64,000 nt of DNA, taken from Bifidobacterium simiiventris (GTDB lineage Bacteria > Actinomycetota > Actinomycetes > Actinomycetales > Bifidobacteriaceae). The stretch spans positions 124,001 through 188,000 of the forward strand of contig NZ_JAHBBG010000002.1 in the NCBI RefSeq assembly GCF_019331715.1, read 5' to 3'. How positions within the stretch are numbered: the stretch's first letter is position 1; every line of letters begins with the position of its first letter. A program made the position numbers and the translations under genes. Of this stretch, positions 9,314 to 18,873 are shown piece by piece. The notes beneath the pieces are model-generated. The model ran no database searches, was not told the origin of the DNA, and worked only from the letters and a program-made list of their open reading frames with translations.

Positions 9314-10780
9314 TCAGCCCACCACCAGCGGTTCGGTGGGATAGCGCACGGTTTCGAGCGCGCGCGGACGACTGATCGAATAGGCGATCGTCATCGGCCC
9401 GAGCCGGGCCACCACCATCGTGAACGCGAGAATGGCCAATGCCGCCGGATTGTCCTCTCTGGCCACGCCCACCGTATATCCGCCCAGACCGAACGCGGAA
9501 CACGCGTCGAACAGCGCGTTCGACAGCGACGCGTCGGACACCAGCATCAGGGCCATCGCCGCGCCGAGCACCAGCATCAGGCATGTGGTGGTGATGCTCA
9601 CGGCCGTCATCGCCACATCGGTGTGGATGCGGCGGCGGAACGCATTGATGTCTTTGTGGCCGGTGAACGATGCGCGGCACACCAGGAGGATCACGGCGAA
9701 CGTGGTGACGCGGATGCCGCCCGCGGTCGAGGTGCTGCCTCCGCCGATGAACATGACGATGCTCATGAACACCTTCGTGGCCTCGCTGACCTGAGGCACC
9801 CACGACAGGTCGAATCCGGAGCTGCGCGGCATGACCGCCGCCACCATGGCATGCCGCAGCCGCGTCTCCACATCCGCGTTCTTGAACAGATAGGGGTTGT
9901 CCCATTCGACCGCCAGGAACCATGCCAGCGAGGCGGCGACGATGAGGAACGTCATCGTCAGTGTCACCTTCGTGTGCAGGCTCCAGCGGCGCGGCGGCAC
10001 ACGTTTGCGGGCGCATCGCATGAGGTTGAGGATGACGGGGAAGCCGAGCGTGCCGCAGAACGCGGACATCATGATCGGCATGCCCACGGCCCAGTTGTTC
10101 ACATGCAGTCCCGCGCCGTCGGGGGTGAACCCGGCGTTGTTGTACGACATGACGGCGAAGAACAGCGCCTCCCATGCCGTTCTGCCCCAGTCGCCGCGAT
10201 TGACGGACCACAGGCCCGGAAACAGCGCGAAGAACGTGATCGATTCGATGACGAACGTGGTGGTGATGACCACGGTCAACACGCCCCGGATCTCGGAAAG
10301 CTTCGTGGTGCCCAGTTCCGTGGCGGTGAGCAGCCGTTGCGTCGCCTTCATGTGATGGTTGACTGCCAGCGCGATCATCGAGGCGAAGGTCATGACGCCG
10401 AGCCCGCCCATCTGGACTGACACCAGCAGGATCGCCTGGCCGAATTCGGTCCAGTGGGTCGTGGAGTTGACGATCGAGATGCCGCAGGTGGACAAAGCGG
10501 ATATCGCCGTGAACATCGCCGTTGAGAACGTCGTGGTCTCGCCCGGCGGCGTGGACATCGGCAGCATGAGCATGCCGGTGGCGATGACGACGAGCGCGGC
10601 GAAGTACATGATCGTCAGGCGCCCGGGGTGCGAGGTCATATGCTGGCGGAACGTGTGCCTGCGCGTGGCCCGGCGCTCGTCCGCGGCGGCCTTCTCGAAC
10701 GTGTCGCCGGAGAACCACCATGCATATCCGCGCGAGGATTCGCGGTTGGAGGAGGATTCGTCAAAGACGAGGTTCGACAT
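9314..10780 (-). CDS. TrkH/KtrB-type potassium transporter subunit
   Basis: This 488-aa integral membrane protein has the four pore-loop signatures expected for the family: STCGIS, NNAGFT, STSTAGGI and FGLGGYTVG, whose glycines line the K+ filter. The N-terminal ~60 residues are hydrophilic. It pairs with the adjacent RCK protein for K+ uptake. The operon points against the flanking tlyA and nadK genes and seems to be an insertion into an otherwise conserved actinobacterial block. Confidence 0.92.
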   Translation of the reverse strand: MSNLVFDESSSNRESSRGYAWWFSGDTFEKAAADERRATRRHTFRQHMTSHPGRLTIMYFAALVVIATGMLMLPMSTPPGETTTFSTAMFTAISALSTCGISIVNSTTHWTEFGQAILLVSVQMGGLGVMTFASMIALAVNHHMKATQRLLTATELGTTKLSEIRGVLTVVITTTFVIESITFFALFPGLWSVNRGDWGRTAWEALFFAVMSYNNAGFTPDGAGLHVNNWAVGMPIMMSAFCGTLGFPVILNLMRCARKRVPPRRWSLHTKVTLTMTFLIVAASLAWFLAVEWDNPYLFKNADVETRLRHAMVAAVMPRSSGFDLSWVPQVSEATKVFMSIVMFIGGGSTSTAGGIRVTTFAVILLVCRASFTGHKDINAFRRRIHTDVAMTAVSITTTCLMLVLGAAMALMLVSDASLSNALFDACSAFGLGGYTVGVAREDNPAALAILAFTMVVARLGPMTIAYSISRPRALETVRYPTEPLVVG

Positions 10781-10919
10781 GGCTCCTCCTTTACCGGTTC
10801 GTGCGGGCGCGTGCCCTGGTCTCGATGCGTGTAGGACATTCTATGCCCTGCGCGTGAGAACGTGACGCGGGTGGATGGTCTCGGACGGCGTGGCGCAAGG
10901 TGGGAAGCGGCGTGTCATG

Positions 10920-10933
10920 CGAACATGTGTTCG
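10920..10933. promoter_or_regulatory. LexA (SOS) box upstream of nadK-recN
   Basis: CGAACATGTGTTCG has perfect CGAAC/GTTCG arms and fits the Gram-positive/actinobacterial LexA consensus GAAC-N4-GTTC. A TAGGAT -10-like box lies at 10954-10959, so the operator would overlap the -35 region of the nadK-recN promoter. This predicts induction of the operon by DNA damage. Confidence 0.75.
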
Positions 10934-10995
10934 AAATTTTCGGTCGGTTCAGTTAGGATGGGACTGTTCCTGTTTCCTGCGGCAAGGGGGATGTG

Positions 10996-11991
10996 ATGGT
11001 CGGCGTTCGGCACGCGGTGGTGGTGACGCACACCCGTCTTCGCGAAAGCGGCACGGTGGTGGCCGAGGCGGTGGCGAGGCTGCGCCAGTGCGGGTTCGAA
11101 GTGTCGATCATCGACAATTCGGAGGCACCGGCGTTCGGGGCGAGACCGTCGGTGGTGCCGGACAACACCGAGATCGTCGTCGTGCTCGGCGGCGACGGCA
11201 CGATCCTTCGTGCCGCCGAACTCGTGCACTGCACCCGCGTGCCGATTCTAGGCGTCAATCTCGGCCATGTCGGGTTCCTGGCCGAGTTCGAGAGCTTTCA
11301 GATGAGCGAGGCGATCCGTCGCGTGGCCGAACACGACTATTCGATCGACGAACGCATGATCGCGCATGTGGACGTCTGGCTGCCGGGCGCGAGCGAGCCG
11401 CTGGAGGACTGGGCGCTGAACGACATTACCGTGGAACGGGCCGACCGTGGCAAGATGGTCGAGCTGTCGATCCGCGTCGATGACGTGGAGATGAGCTCGT
11501 TCGGATGCGACGGGGTGATCGTCTCCACGCCGACCGGCTCGACCGCGTACGCGTTCTCGGCGGGCGGGCCGATCATGTGGCCGAACGTGCAGGCGTTGCA
11601 GCTGGTGCCGCTGGCCGCGCACGCGCTGTTCGCTCGTCCCCTGATCATCGGTGCGGGCTCGACGTTCGCGCTGGACATTCTCGACGATTCGATGTCGGAC
11701 GGATGGATTTGCTGCGACGGCAGGCGCCAGCGCGCACTGCCAAAGGGAACACGCATCGAGGTCCGCCAGTCGAAGGACACCCTGAGACTGGCCCGGCTGT
11801 CCGGAGTGCCGTTCACCAACCGTCTGGTGACCAAGTTCGATCTGCCGGTCGTCGGATGGCGCGAACAGGCCCGTGGCGGGGTACAGACGGTACATCATGG
11901 CCATGTCTTCCCCGATGGGGTGGAGCACGGCGTGCCTGGCTCCGTTCCGATGGGCGACGTGGCGGGCACAGGGGAGAACGCGGATGCTTGA
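10996..11991 (+). CDS. nadK: NAD kinase
   Basis: The enzyme phosphorylates NAD to NADP. The kinase signature VVLGGDGTIL lies near residue 65, and the substrate region contains DGVIVSTPTGSTAYAFS; the total of 331 aa is typical for actinobacterial NadK. The start is either the ATG at 10996 or the adjacent GTG at 10993; AAGGGGG precedes both. The stop overlaps the recN start by 8 bases. A LexA box lies upstream, so NADP synthesis is transcriptionally tied to DNA repair here. Confidence 0.93.
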   Translation: MVGVRHAVVVTHTRLRESGTVVAEAVARLRQCGFEVSIIDNSEAPAFGARPSVVPDNTEIVVVLGGDGTILRAAELVHCTRVPILGVNLGHVGFLAEFESFQMSEAIRRVAEHDYSIDERMIAHVDVWLPGASEPLEDWALNDITVERADRGKMVELSIRVDDVEMSSFGCDGVIVSTPTGSTAYAFSAGGPIMWPNVQALQLVPLAAHALFARPLIIGAGSTFALDILDDSMSDGWICCDGRRQRALPKGTRIEVRQSKDTLRLARLSGVPFTNRLVTKFDLPVVGWREQARGGVQTVHHGHVFPDGVEHGVPGSVPMGDVAGTGENADA

Positions 11992-13747
11992 GGAACTGGA
12001 GATCCGAGACCTGGGACCGATCCGCCATGCATTGCTGACGCCGGCGCCGGGCATGACCGCGATCACCGGTGAGACCGGCGCCGGCAAGTCCATGCTCCTG
12101 AGCGCGATCAAGCTGATCTCCGGAGGCACTGCGGACTCCGGGCGCGTATCTGCCGGCGCGAAGGAATCCTGGACACAGGGCGTGTTCGCACTCGGGACTG
12201 CCAAGCCGGAGCGGAACGGGGATGACGGCCGTGGCTCCCGTGTGCTGGCCGTGGCACGCAATGCCGGCGTCGAGCCGGAGGACGGGGAATTGTTCCTTTC
12301 GCGCGTCGTGCCGGTATCGGGCCGTTCCCGAGCCGTGGTGAACGGGCGCAGCGTGCCGCGCGCCGTACTGGGTGAACTGGCCGGCGAACTCGTCACGATC
12401 CACGGTCAGGCGGATCAGCTGCGCATCGCGGCGTCGGCGCGTCAGCGTGAGTTCCTCGACATGGTGGCCGGGGACGAGCGCGAGCTCGAACGGTATCACA
12501 AGGCGTGGGACGCGCTGTGCGCGCTGGACGATCGCCTCGAACGCATGGAGCATCAGGAGGCTTCGGCCCGGCAGCAGGCGGATTACCTGAGGGAGTCCAT
12601 CGATCGCATCAACCGCGTGGATCCCCAGCCGGGGGAGGACGACGAGCTCAAGGCCAGACGATCGCGCATCGAACATGCGGCGGACATCGCGCAGGGCGTG
12701 TCGGGCGCGCTTGGCGCGTTGGACGCATCCCAGGTCAACGTCGACACGGATGACGCCAGTGCGTCCGAACTCATCAACCGCGCGGTGCAGTCGCTGCGAT
12801 CCGTTCACGCGGATGGCGATTTCGCGGAACTGGCCAATCGGCTGGAATCCATCAACGCCGACCTGTCGGACGTCGTGTATTCGTTGAGCCGTCAGCTCGA
12901 CGTGGAAGACGACATGGACGATCTCGACGAGCTCAACGCGCGCATTCATGAACTGGGCGAGCTGACCCGCCGGTGGGGGCCGACGTTGGCCGACGTGATC
13001 GCATGGCGTGACAAGGCCGTGTTTGATATGGAGGATCTGGATGCGTCGCCCGAAAAGATCGCCGAACTGCGGCAGGAACGCGCCAAGCTGTTCGACGATG
13101 CCATGGCGGCGGCCGAACGTCTGAGCGCCGTGCGTCGCTCCGCGGCCCGGTCACTGGCTGCCACCGTAACCGGCGAGCTGTCGTCGCTGGCCATGGACGG
13201 CGCCGAACTGAAGATCAACGTGGCGAAGCGAGAAGGAACAGGCAAGACCGCTTCCTGGCCGCTCGATGCCAATGGATGCGACGACATCTCGTTCATGTTC
13301 ACGCCGTACGAGGGCGCCCCCGAACTGCCGATGGGCAAAAGCGCCTCGGGCGGCGAACTGAGCCGGCTCATGCTCGCCCTGGAACTGTCCGCGGCGGACC
13401 GTCATTCGGGTGACGCTTCCCCGATGACGTTCATCTTCGACGAGGTCGACGCCGGTGTCGGCGGCAAGACCGCGGTCGAACTGGGCCGGCGTCTGGCGCG
13501 GCTTGCGGCCAGCGCCCAGGTCATCGTCGTCACCCATCTGGCGCAGGTCGCCAGTTGGGCCGACCGGCAATTCGTCGTCACCAAGGAACCTCCGGACGCG
13601 GATGACGACGCCGTCGGGGTCGTGACCACCGTCGAACCGGTGGAAGGGGATGCCCGCATACGCGAGATCGCCCGCATGCTTTCCGGCTCCGAATCGGAGG
13701 CGTCGCTGGATCATGCGCGCGAGCTGCTGGACTCATCGCGGATATAG
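11984..13747 (+). CDS. recN: DNA repair protein RecN
   Basis: An SMC-like ATPase of 587 aa acting in double-strand break repair. Walker A (GETGAGKS, residues 29-36) is N-terminal. A long helical coiled-coil middle (residues ~190-400) follows, then the ABC signature SGGELSR and Walker B in FIFDEVDAGVGG, with VVTHLAQVASWA as H-loop. The ATG at 11984 overlaps nadK, giving translational coupling. RecN is a classic SOS gene, consistent with the LexA box before nadK. Confidence 0.95.
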   Translation: MLEELEIRDLGPIRHALLTPAPGMTAITGETGAGKSMLLSAIKLISGGTADSGRVSAGAKESWTQGVFALGTAKPERNGDDGRGSRVLAVARNAGVEPEDGELFLSRVVPVSGRSRAVVNGRSVPRAVLGELAGELVTIHGQADQLRIAASARQREFLDMVAGDERELERYHKAWDALCALDDRLERMEHQEASARQQADYLRESIDRINRVDPQPGEDDELKARRSRIEHAADIAQGVSGALGALDASQVNVDTDDASASELINRAVQSLRSVHADGDFAELANRLESINADLSDVVYSLSRQLDVEDDMDDLDELNARIHELGELTRRWGPTLADVIAWRDKAVFDMEDLDASPEKIAELRQERAKLFDDAMAAAERLSAVRRSAARSLAATVTGELSSLAMDGAELKINVAKREGTGKTASWPLDANGCDDISFMFTPYEGAPELPMGKSASGGELSRLMLALELSAADRHSGDASPMTFIFDEVDAGVGGKTAVELGRRLARLAASAQVIVVTHLAQVASWADRQFVVTKEPPDADDDAVGVVTTVEPVEGDARIREIARMLSGSESEASLDHARELLDSSRI

Positions 13748-13771
13748 GCATACGACCGGAACGGAGCGAAC

Positions 13772-14446
13772 ATGAACGATGTGAGGCATATCAACCAGGG
13801 CAAGGCGGCCATTTTCGACTTGGACGGCACGCTGCTCGACTCCATGGGCGTGTGGGATCAGGTCGACATCGATTTTCTCTCTCGCAGGGGCATCGTCGTG
13901 CCCGACGATTACATGATCAAGGTCGCCTCCATGCAGTTTAAGCAGATCGCCGAATACACGATCGCCCGGTTCGGCCTGACGGACACTCCCGAACAGCTGA
14001 TGCGCGAATGGGACGACATGGCTCGCGTGGCCTATTCGACCGTGGTCGAAGCCAAGCCGCATGCCAAGGACTACCTGCGCCGCCTTACCGAAAGCGGGGC
14101 CCGGCTGGCGGTCGCCACATCGCTGCCGCCCGCGCTGCGTGAGCCGGCCATGAGACATGTCGGCATCGACGGATACTTCGATGCGGTCGTCAGCGTCGAC
14201 GACGCAGGCGATGTCGGCAAGGACAGGCCCGACGTCTATCTGCTGGCGGCGTCCCGTCTCGGCATCGCACCCGAGCATTGCACGGTGTTCGAGGATCTGC
14301 TCGTCGGCGTCAGATCCGCGAAATCGGCGAACATGCACGTATGGGCCATGCACGACGACTCGTCGGACGGCGATTGGGCGACGATTTGCGAGGAGGCCGA
14401 CGGCGTATTGTTCGACTTCGGCGACGCGCCGGACCGGCTCGCCTAG
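13772..14446 (+). CDS. HAD-superfamily beta-phosphoglucomutase-like phosphatase
   Basis: This 224-aa protein starts with the nucleophile motif FDLDGTLLDSMGVW, has the small helical cap after it, the motif II Thr in VATSLPP and the motif III/IV segment GKDRPDVYLLAASRLG plus FEDLLVGVRSA. It resembles phosphoglucomutase/phosphatase types with a C1 cap. The substrate is not recognisable. It begins 24 bases after recN. Confidence 0.85.
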   Translation: MNDVRHINQGKAAIFDLDGTLLDSMGVWDQVDIDFLSRRGIVVPDDYMIKVASMQFKQIAEYTIARFGLTDTPEQLMREWDDMARVAYSTVVEAKPHAKDYLRRLTESGARLAVATSLPPALREPAMRHVGIDGYFDAVVSVDDAGDVGKDRPDVYLLAASRLGIAPEHCTVFEDLLVGVRSAKSANMHVWAMHDDSSDGDWATICEEADGVLFDFGDAPDRLA

Positions 14447-14481
14447 TCGGCTGCGCGGCGAAACGGCGCATTCGGATGCCT

Positions 14482-14511
14482 TTGGCAGCGGTCATAAGCA
14501 ACGTGTATAGC
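14482..14511 (+). promoter_or_regulatory. candidate promoter of the trans-sulfuration gene
   Basis: TTGGCA at 14482-14487 and TATAGC at 14506-14511 are separated by 18 bases. This would leave a leader of roughly 100 bases before the ATG at 14624, rich in G/C and able to fold. I could not match it to a known SAM or other riboswitch. Confidence 0.35.
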
Positions 14512-14623
14512 CACGCGGCCACACGTCGCCGAAGCATCGGGTAAGGTGGGCACCAGCCGCGGGGCGGGGGCCATCGCGGACGGGAAACAGCCACACACGC
14601 AAACCATCTCAAGGAGGTGCGCC

Positions 14624-15880
14624 ATGACGAGGTTCAACACGCAGCTGGTCCACGGACTGCCGGTCAACGACAACACCACCGGTGCCGTGAATCCGCCGAT
14701 CTACAACTCTTCCACGTATGCTTTCGAATCGGTCGAGGCGATGCCCCGCTGGGATTACGCGCGCAGCGGCAACCCCACCCGTGATTTCCTCGAGCAGCAG
14801 ATCGCGCAGCTCGAACACGGCAGCCGCGGTTTCGCGTTCGCATCCGGACTGGCCGCCATCCATGCGGTCATCAGCATCTTCAAGCCGGGCGATCGCATCG
14901 TGGTCGGCAAGAACATCTACGGCGGCACCTATTCGTTGTTCAACGAATACTTCGCCGAACGCGGCATCACGTTCGAGCCCGTGGACACCGCGGATTACGA
15001 GGCGCTTGACGCGGCGGTTCAAGGCCGTGAACGCGTCACGTTCGACGGATGCAGGCTCGACGAGACGACGCCGGCGAAGGCCGTGTATTTCGAGGTGCTC
15101 ACCAACCCGCTGTTGCAGGTCAACAACGTGGGTCGCATTTCCGAGATCGCCCGCCGTCACGGAGCCCTCACGATCGTGGACAACACGTTCGTGACCCCGT
15201 ATCTGCAGCAGCCTCTCGACTTGGGCGCCGACATCGTCCTGCACTCGGCCACCAAGTACCTGGCCGGGCATTCCGAAGTGACCGCGGGCCTTGTCGTCGT
15301 CAAGGACGACGAGATTGGCCGGGCCATCTACTTTGCGCAGAACCGGTTCGGCGGTGTGCTCGCGCCCGCCGAATGCAACGATGTACGCCGGGGCATTCAG
15401 ACGCTCGCCCTGCGTGTGGAACGCCAGCAGGAGAACGCGCAGGCCGTCGCCGAATACCTGCTCGCCCATCCGCTCATCAAGACAGTGCACTATCCGGGCG
15501 TGAAGGGCGATCGCGAATGTCTGCTTGCCGACAATGGGCTACGTGGCTTCGGCGGCGTGCTCTCGTTCGAGGTCGTGCCGGGCGTCGATCCCGGCATCGT
15601 GCTCGACAACCTGCACGTCTTCCGTCTGGCCGTCAGCCTCGGTGCGGTGGAAAGTCTCGCCGAGCTGCCCTGCCGTATGACGCATTTCGAATTGCCGAAG
15701 GAGGAACGGCTCAAGGTCGGCATCACCGACGAACTGATCCGCCTCGCCATCGGCATCGAGGATGCCGCCGACCTGATCGAGGATCTCGGTCAGGCGCTCG
15801 ACAAGGCGTATGAGGCGTATCTGCGCAATCACAGCGAGCTTGACACGTTCAGCCAGCTCGCGTCGGGCGTATTCGCCTGA
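14624..15880 (+). CDS. Cys/Met-metabolism PLP enzyme (cystathionine beta-lyase/gamma-synthase type)
   Basis: A 418-aa fold-type I PLP enzyme with [10 protein letters not shown] near residue 46, the cofactor-ring region [19 protein letters not shown] and the PLP lysine in [11 protein letters not shown]. The family interconverts cystathionine, homocysteine and cysteine; sequence alone does not decide between lyase and synthase. The ATG at 14624 follows a strong AAGGAGG. The gene precedes a MetQ-type lipoprotein gene, which places it in methionine/cysteine supply. Confidence 0.85.
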   Translation: MTRFNTQLVHGLPVNDNTTGAVNPPIYNSSTYAFESVEAMPRWDYARSGNPTRDFLEQQIAQLEHGSRGFAFASGLAAIHAVISIFKPGDRIVVGKNIYGGTYSLFNEYFAERGITFEPVDTADYEALDAAVQGRERVTFDGCRLDETTPAKAVYFEVLTNPLLQVNNVGRISEIARRHGALTIVDNTFVTPYLQQPLDLGADIVLHSATKYLAGHSEVTAGLVVVKDDEIGRAIYFAQNRFGGVLAPAECNDVRRGIQTLALRVERQQENAQAVAEYLLAHPLIKTVHYPGVKGDRECLLADNGLRGFGGVLSFEVVPGVDPGIVLDNLHVFRLAVSLGAVESLAELPCRMTHFELPKEERLKVGITDELIRLAIGIEDAADLIEDLGQALDKAYEAYLRNHSELDTFSQLASGVFA

Positions 15881-15888
15881 ACCGTAGG

Positions 15889-15900
15889 TCTTATATAAGA
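15889..15900. promoter_or_regulatory. perfect 12-bp palindrome TCTTATATAAGA
   Basis: The palindrome lies 8 bases after the stop of the PLP enzyme gene and 18 bases before a terminator hairpin. It could be an operator or part of a promoter for the metQ-like gene, but no clear -35/-10 pair follows. Confidence 0.25.
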
Positions 15901-15906
15901 GACGTC

Positions 15907-15955
15907 GGGCCATCCGTGCCGATGCGGGGCGGACGGCCCGGATCATATTTTTTTT
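15907..15955 (+). terminator. rho-independent terminator before metQ-like gene
   Basis: GGGCCATCCG (15907-15916) pairs with CGGACGGCCC (15930-15939) with one mismatch and is followed by eight T residues at 15948-15955. It can end transcription of the PLP enzyme gene, or act as an attenuator ahead of the downstream lipoprotein gene 41 bases away. Confidence 0.75.
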
Positions 15956-15995
15956 GTTCTTTTTTCATTGTTCATTCAATCAAGGGGAAAACCGT

Positions 15996-16847
15996 ATGCG
16001 TTCCACCATCACACGTGCAGTCAAAGCCGTATTCGGCATCGCGTTGTCGGCCGGGCTCGTCCTGTCGGCCGCGGCCTGCGGCACCGCCTCGGCCAACGAC
16101 GCGGACACGGCGAAGACCATCCGTCTTGCCGCGTCTCCCGGCCCGTACAGCGAACTGTTCAAGAAGGGCGTCGCCCCGATCCTTGAAAAGCAGGGATACA
16201 CGATCAAGGTCACCACGTTCAGCGATGCGCAGCAGGCGAACGACTCGCTGAACGAAGGCAGCACCGATCTCAACGTCGATCAGCACACGGCCTACATGGA
16301 CGCATACAACGAGAAGAAGAACGGCACGCTGGAGTCGCTCATCCCGATCCCATCCGTGCCTGCCGGCCTGTACTCCAAGAAGCATACGTCCGTCGACCAG
16401 ATCACGAACGGCGCCACGATCGCGGTCTCCCAAGACCCGTCGAATCTGGCTCGCGCATTGCGGCTGCTGGAGAAACTCGGCTGGATCACGCTCAAGGACG
16501 ACTCCGATTCGGCCCTCGGATCGATCAACGATGTCGCGACCAACCCGAAGAACCTGAACTTGGAGACGCTCGACAACGGCCAGATCCCGCGCGTGCTGGA
16601 TGATGTGGACTATGCGGTCGTCACCGGCAGCTGGTCGTACAGCGCCAAACTCGACCCGAAACTCGAGCTCGCCCAGGAGACGCTCAAGCCCGAATACGAG
16701 ATCGTCGCCGTCACCCGCAAGGACGAAGCGAACAAGCAGTGGGCGAAGGACGTGGTCGCGGCGTACAAGTCCAAGACGTTCCACGATTATCTGGCCAAGA
16801 ACAACACGACCGGCTACTGGTTCGTGCCCGACGAGCTCAAGCAGTAG
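15996..16847 (+). CDS. MetQ/NlpA-family substrate-binding lipoprotein, copy 1
   Basis: A 283-aa extracytoplasmic lipoprotein. The signal peptide ends with the lipobox LSAAAC (Cys28), and the mature part has the MetQ hallmarks PGPYSELFKKG, LNVDQHTAYM, AGLYSKKH and AVSQDPSNLARAL. It would bind methionine or a related amino acid for a MetNI-type importer. The start at 15996 follows AAGGGGAAA. A second, closely related copy starts at 19234 next to the MetN/MetI genes; this copy is followed 10 bases later by a racemase gene, suggesting a different ligand. Confidence 0.88.
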   Translation: MRSTITRAVKAVFGIALSAGLVLSAAACGTASANDADTAKTIRLAASPGPYSELFKKGVAPILEKQGYTIKVTTFSDAQQANDSLNEGSTDLNVDQHTAYMDAYNEKKNGTLESLIPIPSVPAGLYSKKHTSVDQITNGATIAVSQDPSNLARALRLLEKLGWITLKDDSDSALGSINDVATNPKNLNLETLDNGQIPRVLDDVDYAVVTGSWSYSAKLDPKLELAQETLKPEYEIVAVTRKDEANKQWAKDVVAAYKSKTFHDYLAKNNTTGYWFVPDELKQ

Positions 16848-16857
16848 GCAAGCAACG

Positions 16858-17634
16858 ATGACGATCACATCGACGCCTCACCCACCGCAACAGGAAACGC
16901 CCGAGCCGACGCCGGTCCCGACGATCGGCCGTGGGCGACCGTATTACGGAGTCGGCACCGGCATCGCCATTCTTGACTCCGACATCCCTCGTCCGGTCGG
17001 AGACATCGGCAACGCCCGCAGCTTCGGCTATCCGGTACGCTACGAGGTCGTCGCCGGCATCGGTCCCGCCGACATGTTCCGGCCGCGCAGCACCGCGGTG
17101 GCGGACGGATTCGTCGCGGCCGTCAACACGATGGCCGACCAAGGCATCCAGGTCGCCGCCACCTCGTGCGGCCTGCTCGCCCACTACCAGAGCGAGGTAG
17201 CCGCACGCACGCGGATCCCCGTGGCGATGTCGAGCCTGATCCAGCTGCCGCTCGTGCTGCGCATGCTACGGCCGGAACAGAGCGTGCTGCTAGTGACCAT
17301 CGACGCACACGCGATCGGCGACCGGCATTTCGAACAAAGCGGCGTCGCGCAATCCGATCGGGATCGCATTGTCGTGCAGGACATGGCCGATGCACCGTAT
17401 TTTCTGTCCGTGATCAAGGGACGGCAGGACGACTACGAGCCGGCGCGGGCCGAGATCGAAGTCCTTGCCGCCGTGCGCGCAGGACTCGCCCGTGCGCCGC
17501 AATGCGGGGCGATCGTGCTGGAATGCACCAACCTGCCGCCCTTCTCACAGACCATCCGCCGAACCACGCATCTTCCCGTCTGGGATGTGCTCACCCTGAC
17601 CGACTGGCTGGCCGGGGCCACCGCCGTGGACTGA
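16858..17634 (+). CDS. Asp/Glu racemase-superfamily protein
   Basis: This 258-aa protein carries the two thiol catalytic regions of the Asp/Glu/hydantoin racemase superfamily, ATSCGLLAHY and VLECTNLPPF, which supply the paired acid/base cysteines. The N terminus is Pro-rich. It would interconvert amino acid stereoisomers or act as a related isomerase/decarboxylase; the substrate is unknown. The ATG lies 10 bases after the metQ-like stop, so the two are probably one transcript with the flavoenzyme that follows. Confidence 0.75.
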   Translation: MTITSTPHPPQQETPEPTPVPTIGRGRPYYGVGTGIAILDSDIPRPVGDIGNARSFGYPVRYEVVAGIGPADMFRPRSTAVADGFVAAVNTMADQGIQVAATSCGLLAHYQSEVAARTRIPVAMSSLIQLPLVLRMLRPEQSVLLVTIDAHAIGDRHFEQSGVAQSDRDRIVVQDMADAPYFLSVIKGRQDDYEPARAEIEVLAAVRAGLARAPQCGAIVLECTNLPPFSQTIRRTTHLPVWDVLTLTDWLAGATAVD

Positions 17635-17703
17635 AACCAGAGCCCGCCCATAGGCAACCACTATTACCGCATCATCAGCAAGACCACGTAAGGGGAACAC
17701 ACC

Positions 17704-18873
17704 ATGAGCAGCCAATCCTATCTGGTCGTCGGCGGAGGCATCCTCGGCGCGACGATCGCAGAGCGACTCGCCGTACGCGGCGCGGACGTGACCGTCCTCA
17801 TCGCACCGGCGAAACCCGGGACAAGCGCCACCGAACGCACCCTGGGATGGATCAACGACACCGGCGTCAGCATCGCGGAATACCGTACGCTGCGCACCAT
17901 CGGCAAACTGCGCCTCGCACAGCGCCAGCTCGTCGATGCATCCCGGCCGGAAGGGACGACCTGGTACCACCAATCCGGCCGGCTGGATTGGGCGAGCGCC
18001 GCCGGACGGCAGGAATTGCCCGCGCACAACGGCGCGCATCGCGAAAGCATCGAAGAGGAAGCCGCCAGACTCTCCTCGCAAGGCCAGGACGCGTACCTGA
18101 TCTCTCCGAGTGAGGCGGCGGCTATCGACCCAGCCCTGGATGGGGCAAGTCTGTCGGGCAACGTGCTGTGGGTTCCGGAAGACGCCTGGGTCGACCTGCC
18201 CCTGTTCGCGCGGACTCTGCTCACCCGTGCGCGATCGGCCGGCGCGTGCATCGTACGCGGCAGCGCGTTGACGCTGCTGGAATCAGACGACGGCACCGTG
18301 CGCGGCGTGCGTACCGAGAATGGCGACATCACGGCCGACCGTACGATCGTGGCCGCGGGGGAGGACACCCCAGCGCTGATCAGTCGGTTCGCGGCCATTC
18401 CCAAGGCGTCCACGACCGGTGTGACCGTATTCACCACGCCGTTGGACAACCCTCCCCGCACTGTGCTGCGCGCGCCGTTCGCCGGTGCCCGCACCGATGA
18501 GCAGGGACGTCTGGTCGTCGTCGCCGACCCCTTGGAGGCAGCCATCCTGCCGGACGGCACGCTCGATCCCGATGCGCTACGGCACACGCTCGACCACCTA
18601 TCCGCATTCCTGGCCGGTCACCCGGCACTGGAGGCCGAACACGTGTTCATCGGCCCGCGTCCCATTCCCGGTGACGGATTGCCGGTAGCGGGCGTCGTCG
18701 CGGCGACGGGAGGCACGCTGGCCGTCGCGTTCACGCACAGCGGCGCGACGGTGGGGTATGCGCTCGGCCAGATTCTGGCCGACGAACTGCTCGACGGCAC
18801 GCGTGCCGTGGTGCTGGACGCGTTCCGGCCGGAACGCTTCGCCGTGAACGGGCTCGACGCCCGGTTCGACTGA
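17704..18873 (+). CDS. FAD-dependent oxidoreductase of the DAO (D-amino acid/glycine oxidase) family
   Basis: The 389-aa protein starts with the dinucleotide-binding motif VVGGGILGATIAERL and ends with the FAD-contact region PIPGDGLPVAGVV plus FTHSGATVGYALG, the DAO-family layout. It could oxidise a D- or N-substituted amino acid delivered by the neighbouring transporter and racemase. An oxygen-dependent oxidase would be odd in an anaerobe, so a dehydrogenase role is possible. AAGGGGAA precedes the ATG. Confidence 0.82.
   Translation: MSSQSYLVVGGGILGATIAERLAVRGADVTVLIAPAKPGTSATERTLGWINDTGVSIAEYRTLRTIGKLRLAQRQLVDASRPEGTTWYHQSGRLDWASAAGRQELPAHNGAHRESIEEEAARLSSQGQDAYLISPSEAAAIDPALDGASLSGNVLWVPEDAWVDLPLFARTLLTRARSAGACIVRGSALTLLESDDGTVRGVRTENGDITADRTIVAAGEDTPALISRFAAIPKASTTGVTVFTTPLDNPPRTVLRAPFAGARTDEQGRLVVVADPLEAAILPDGTLDPDALRHTLDHLSAFLAGHPALEAEHVFIGPRPIPGDGLPVAGVVAATGGTLAVAFTHSGATVGYALGQILADELLDGTRAVVLDAFRPERFAVNGLDARFD

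Noticed and set aside
14512-14623. SAM riboswitch in the leader of the PLP enzyme gene
   Set aside because: The leader is GC-rich and foldable, but I could not find the conserved core of any SAM riboswitch class.
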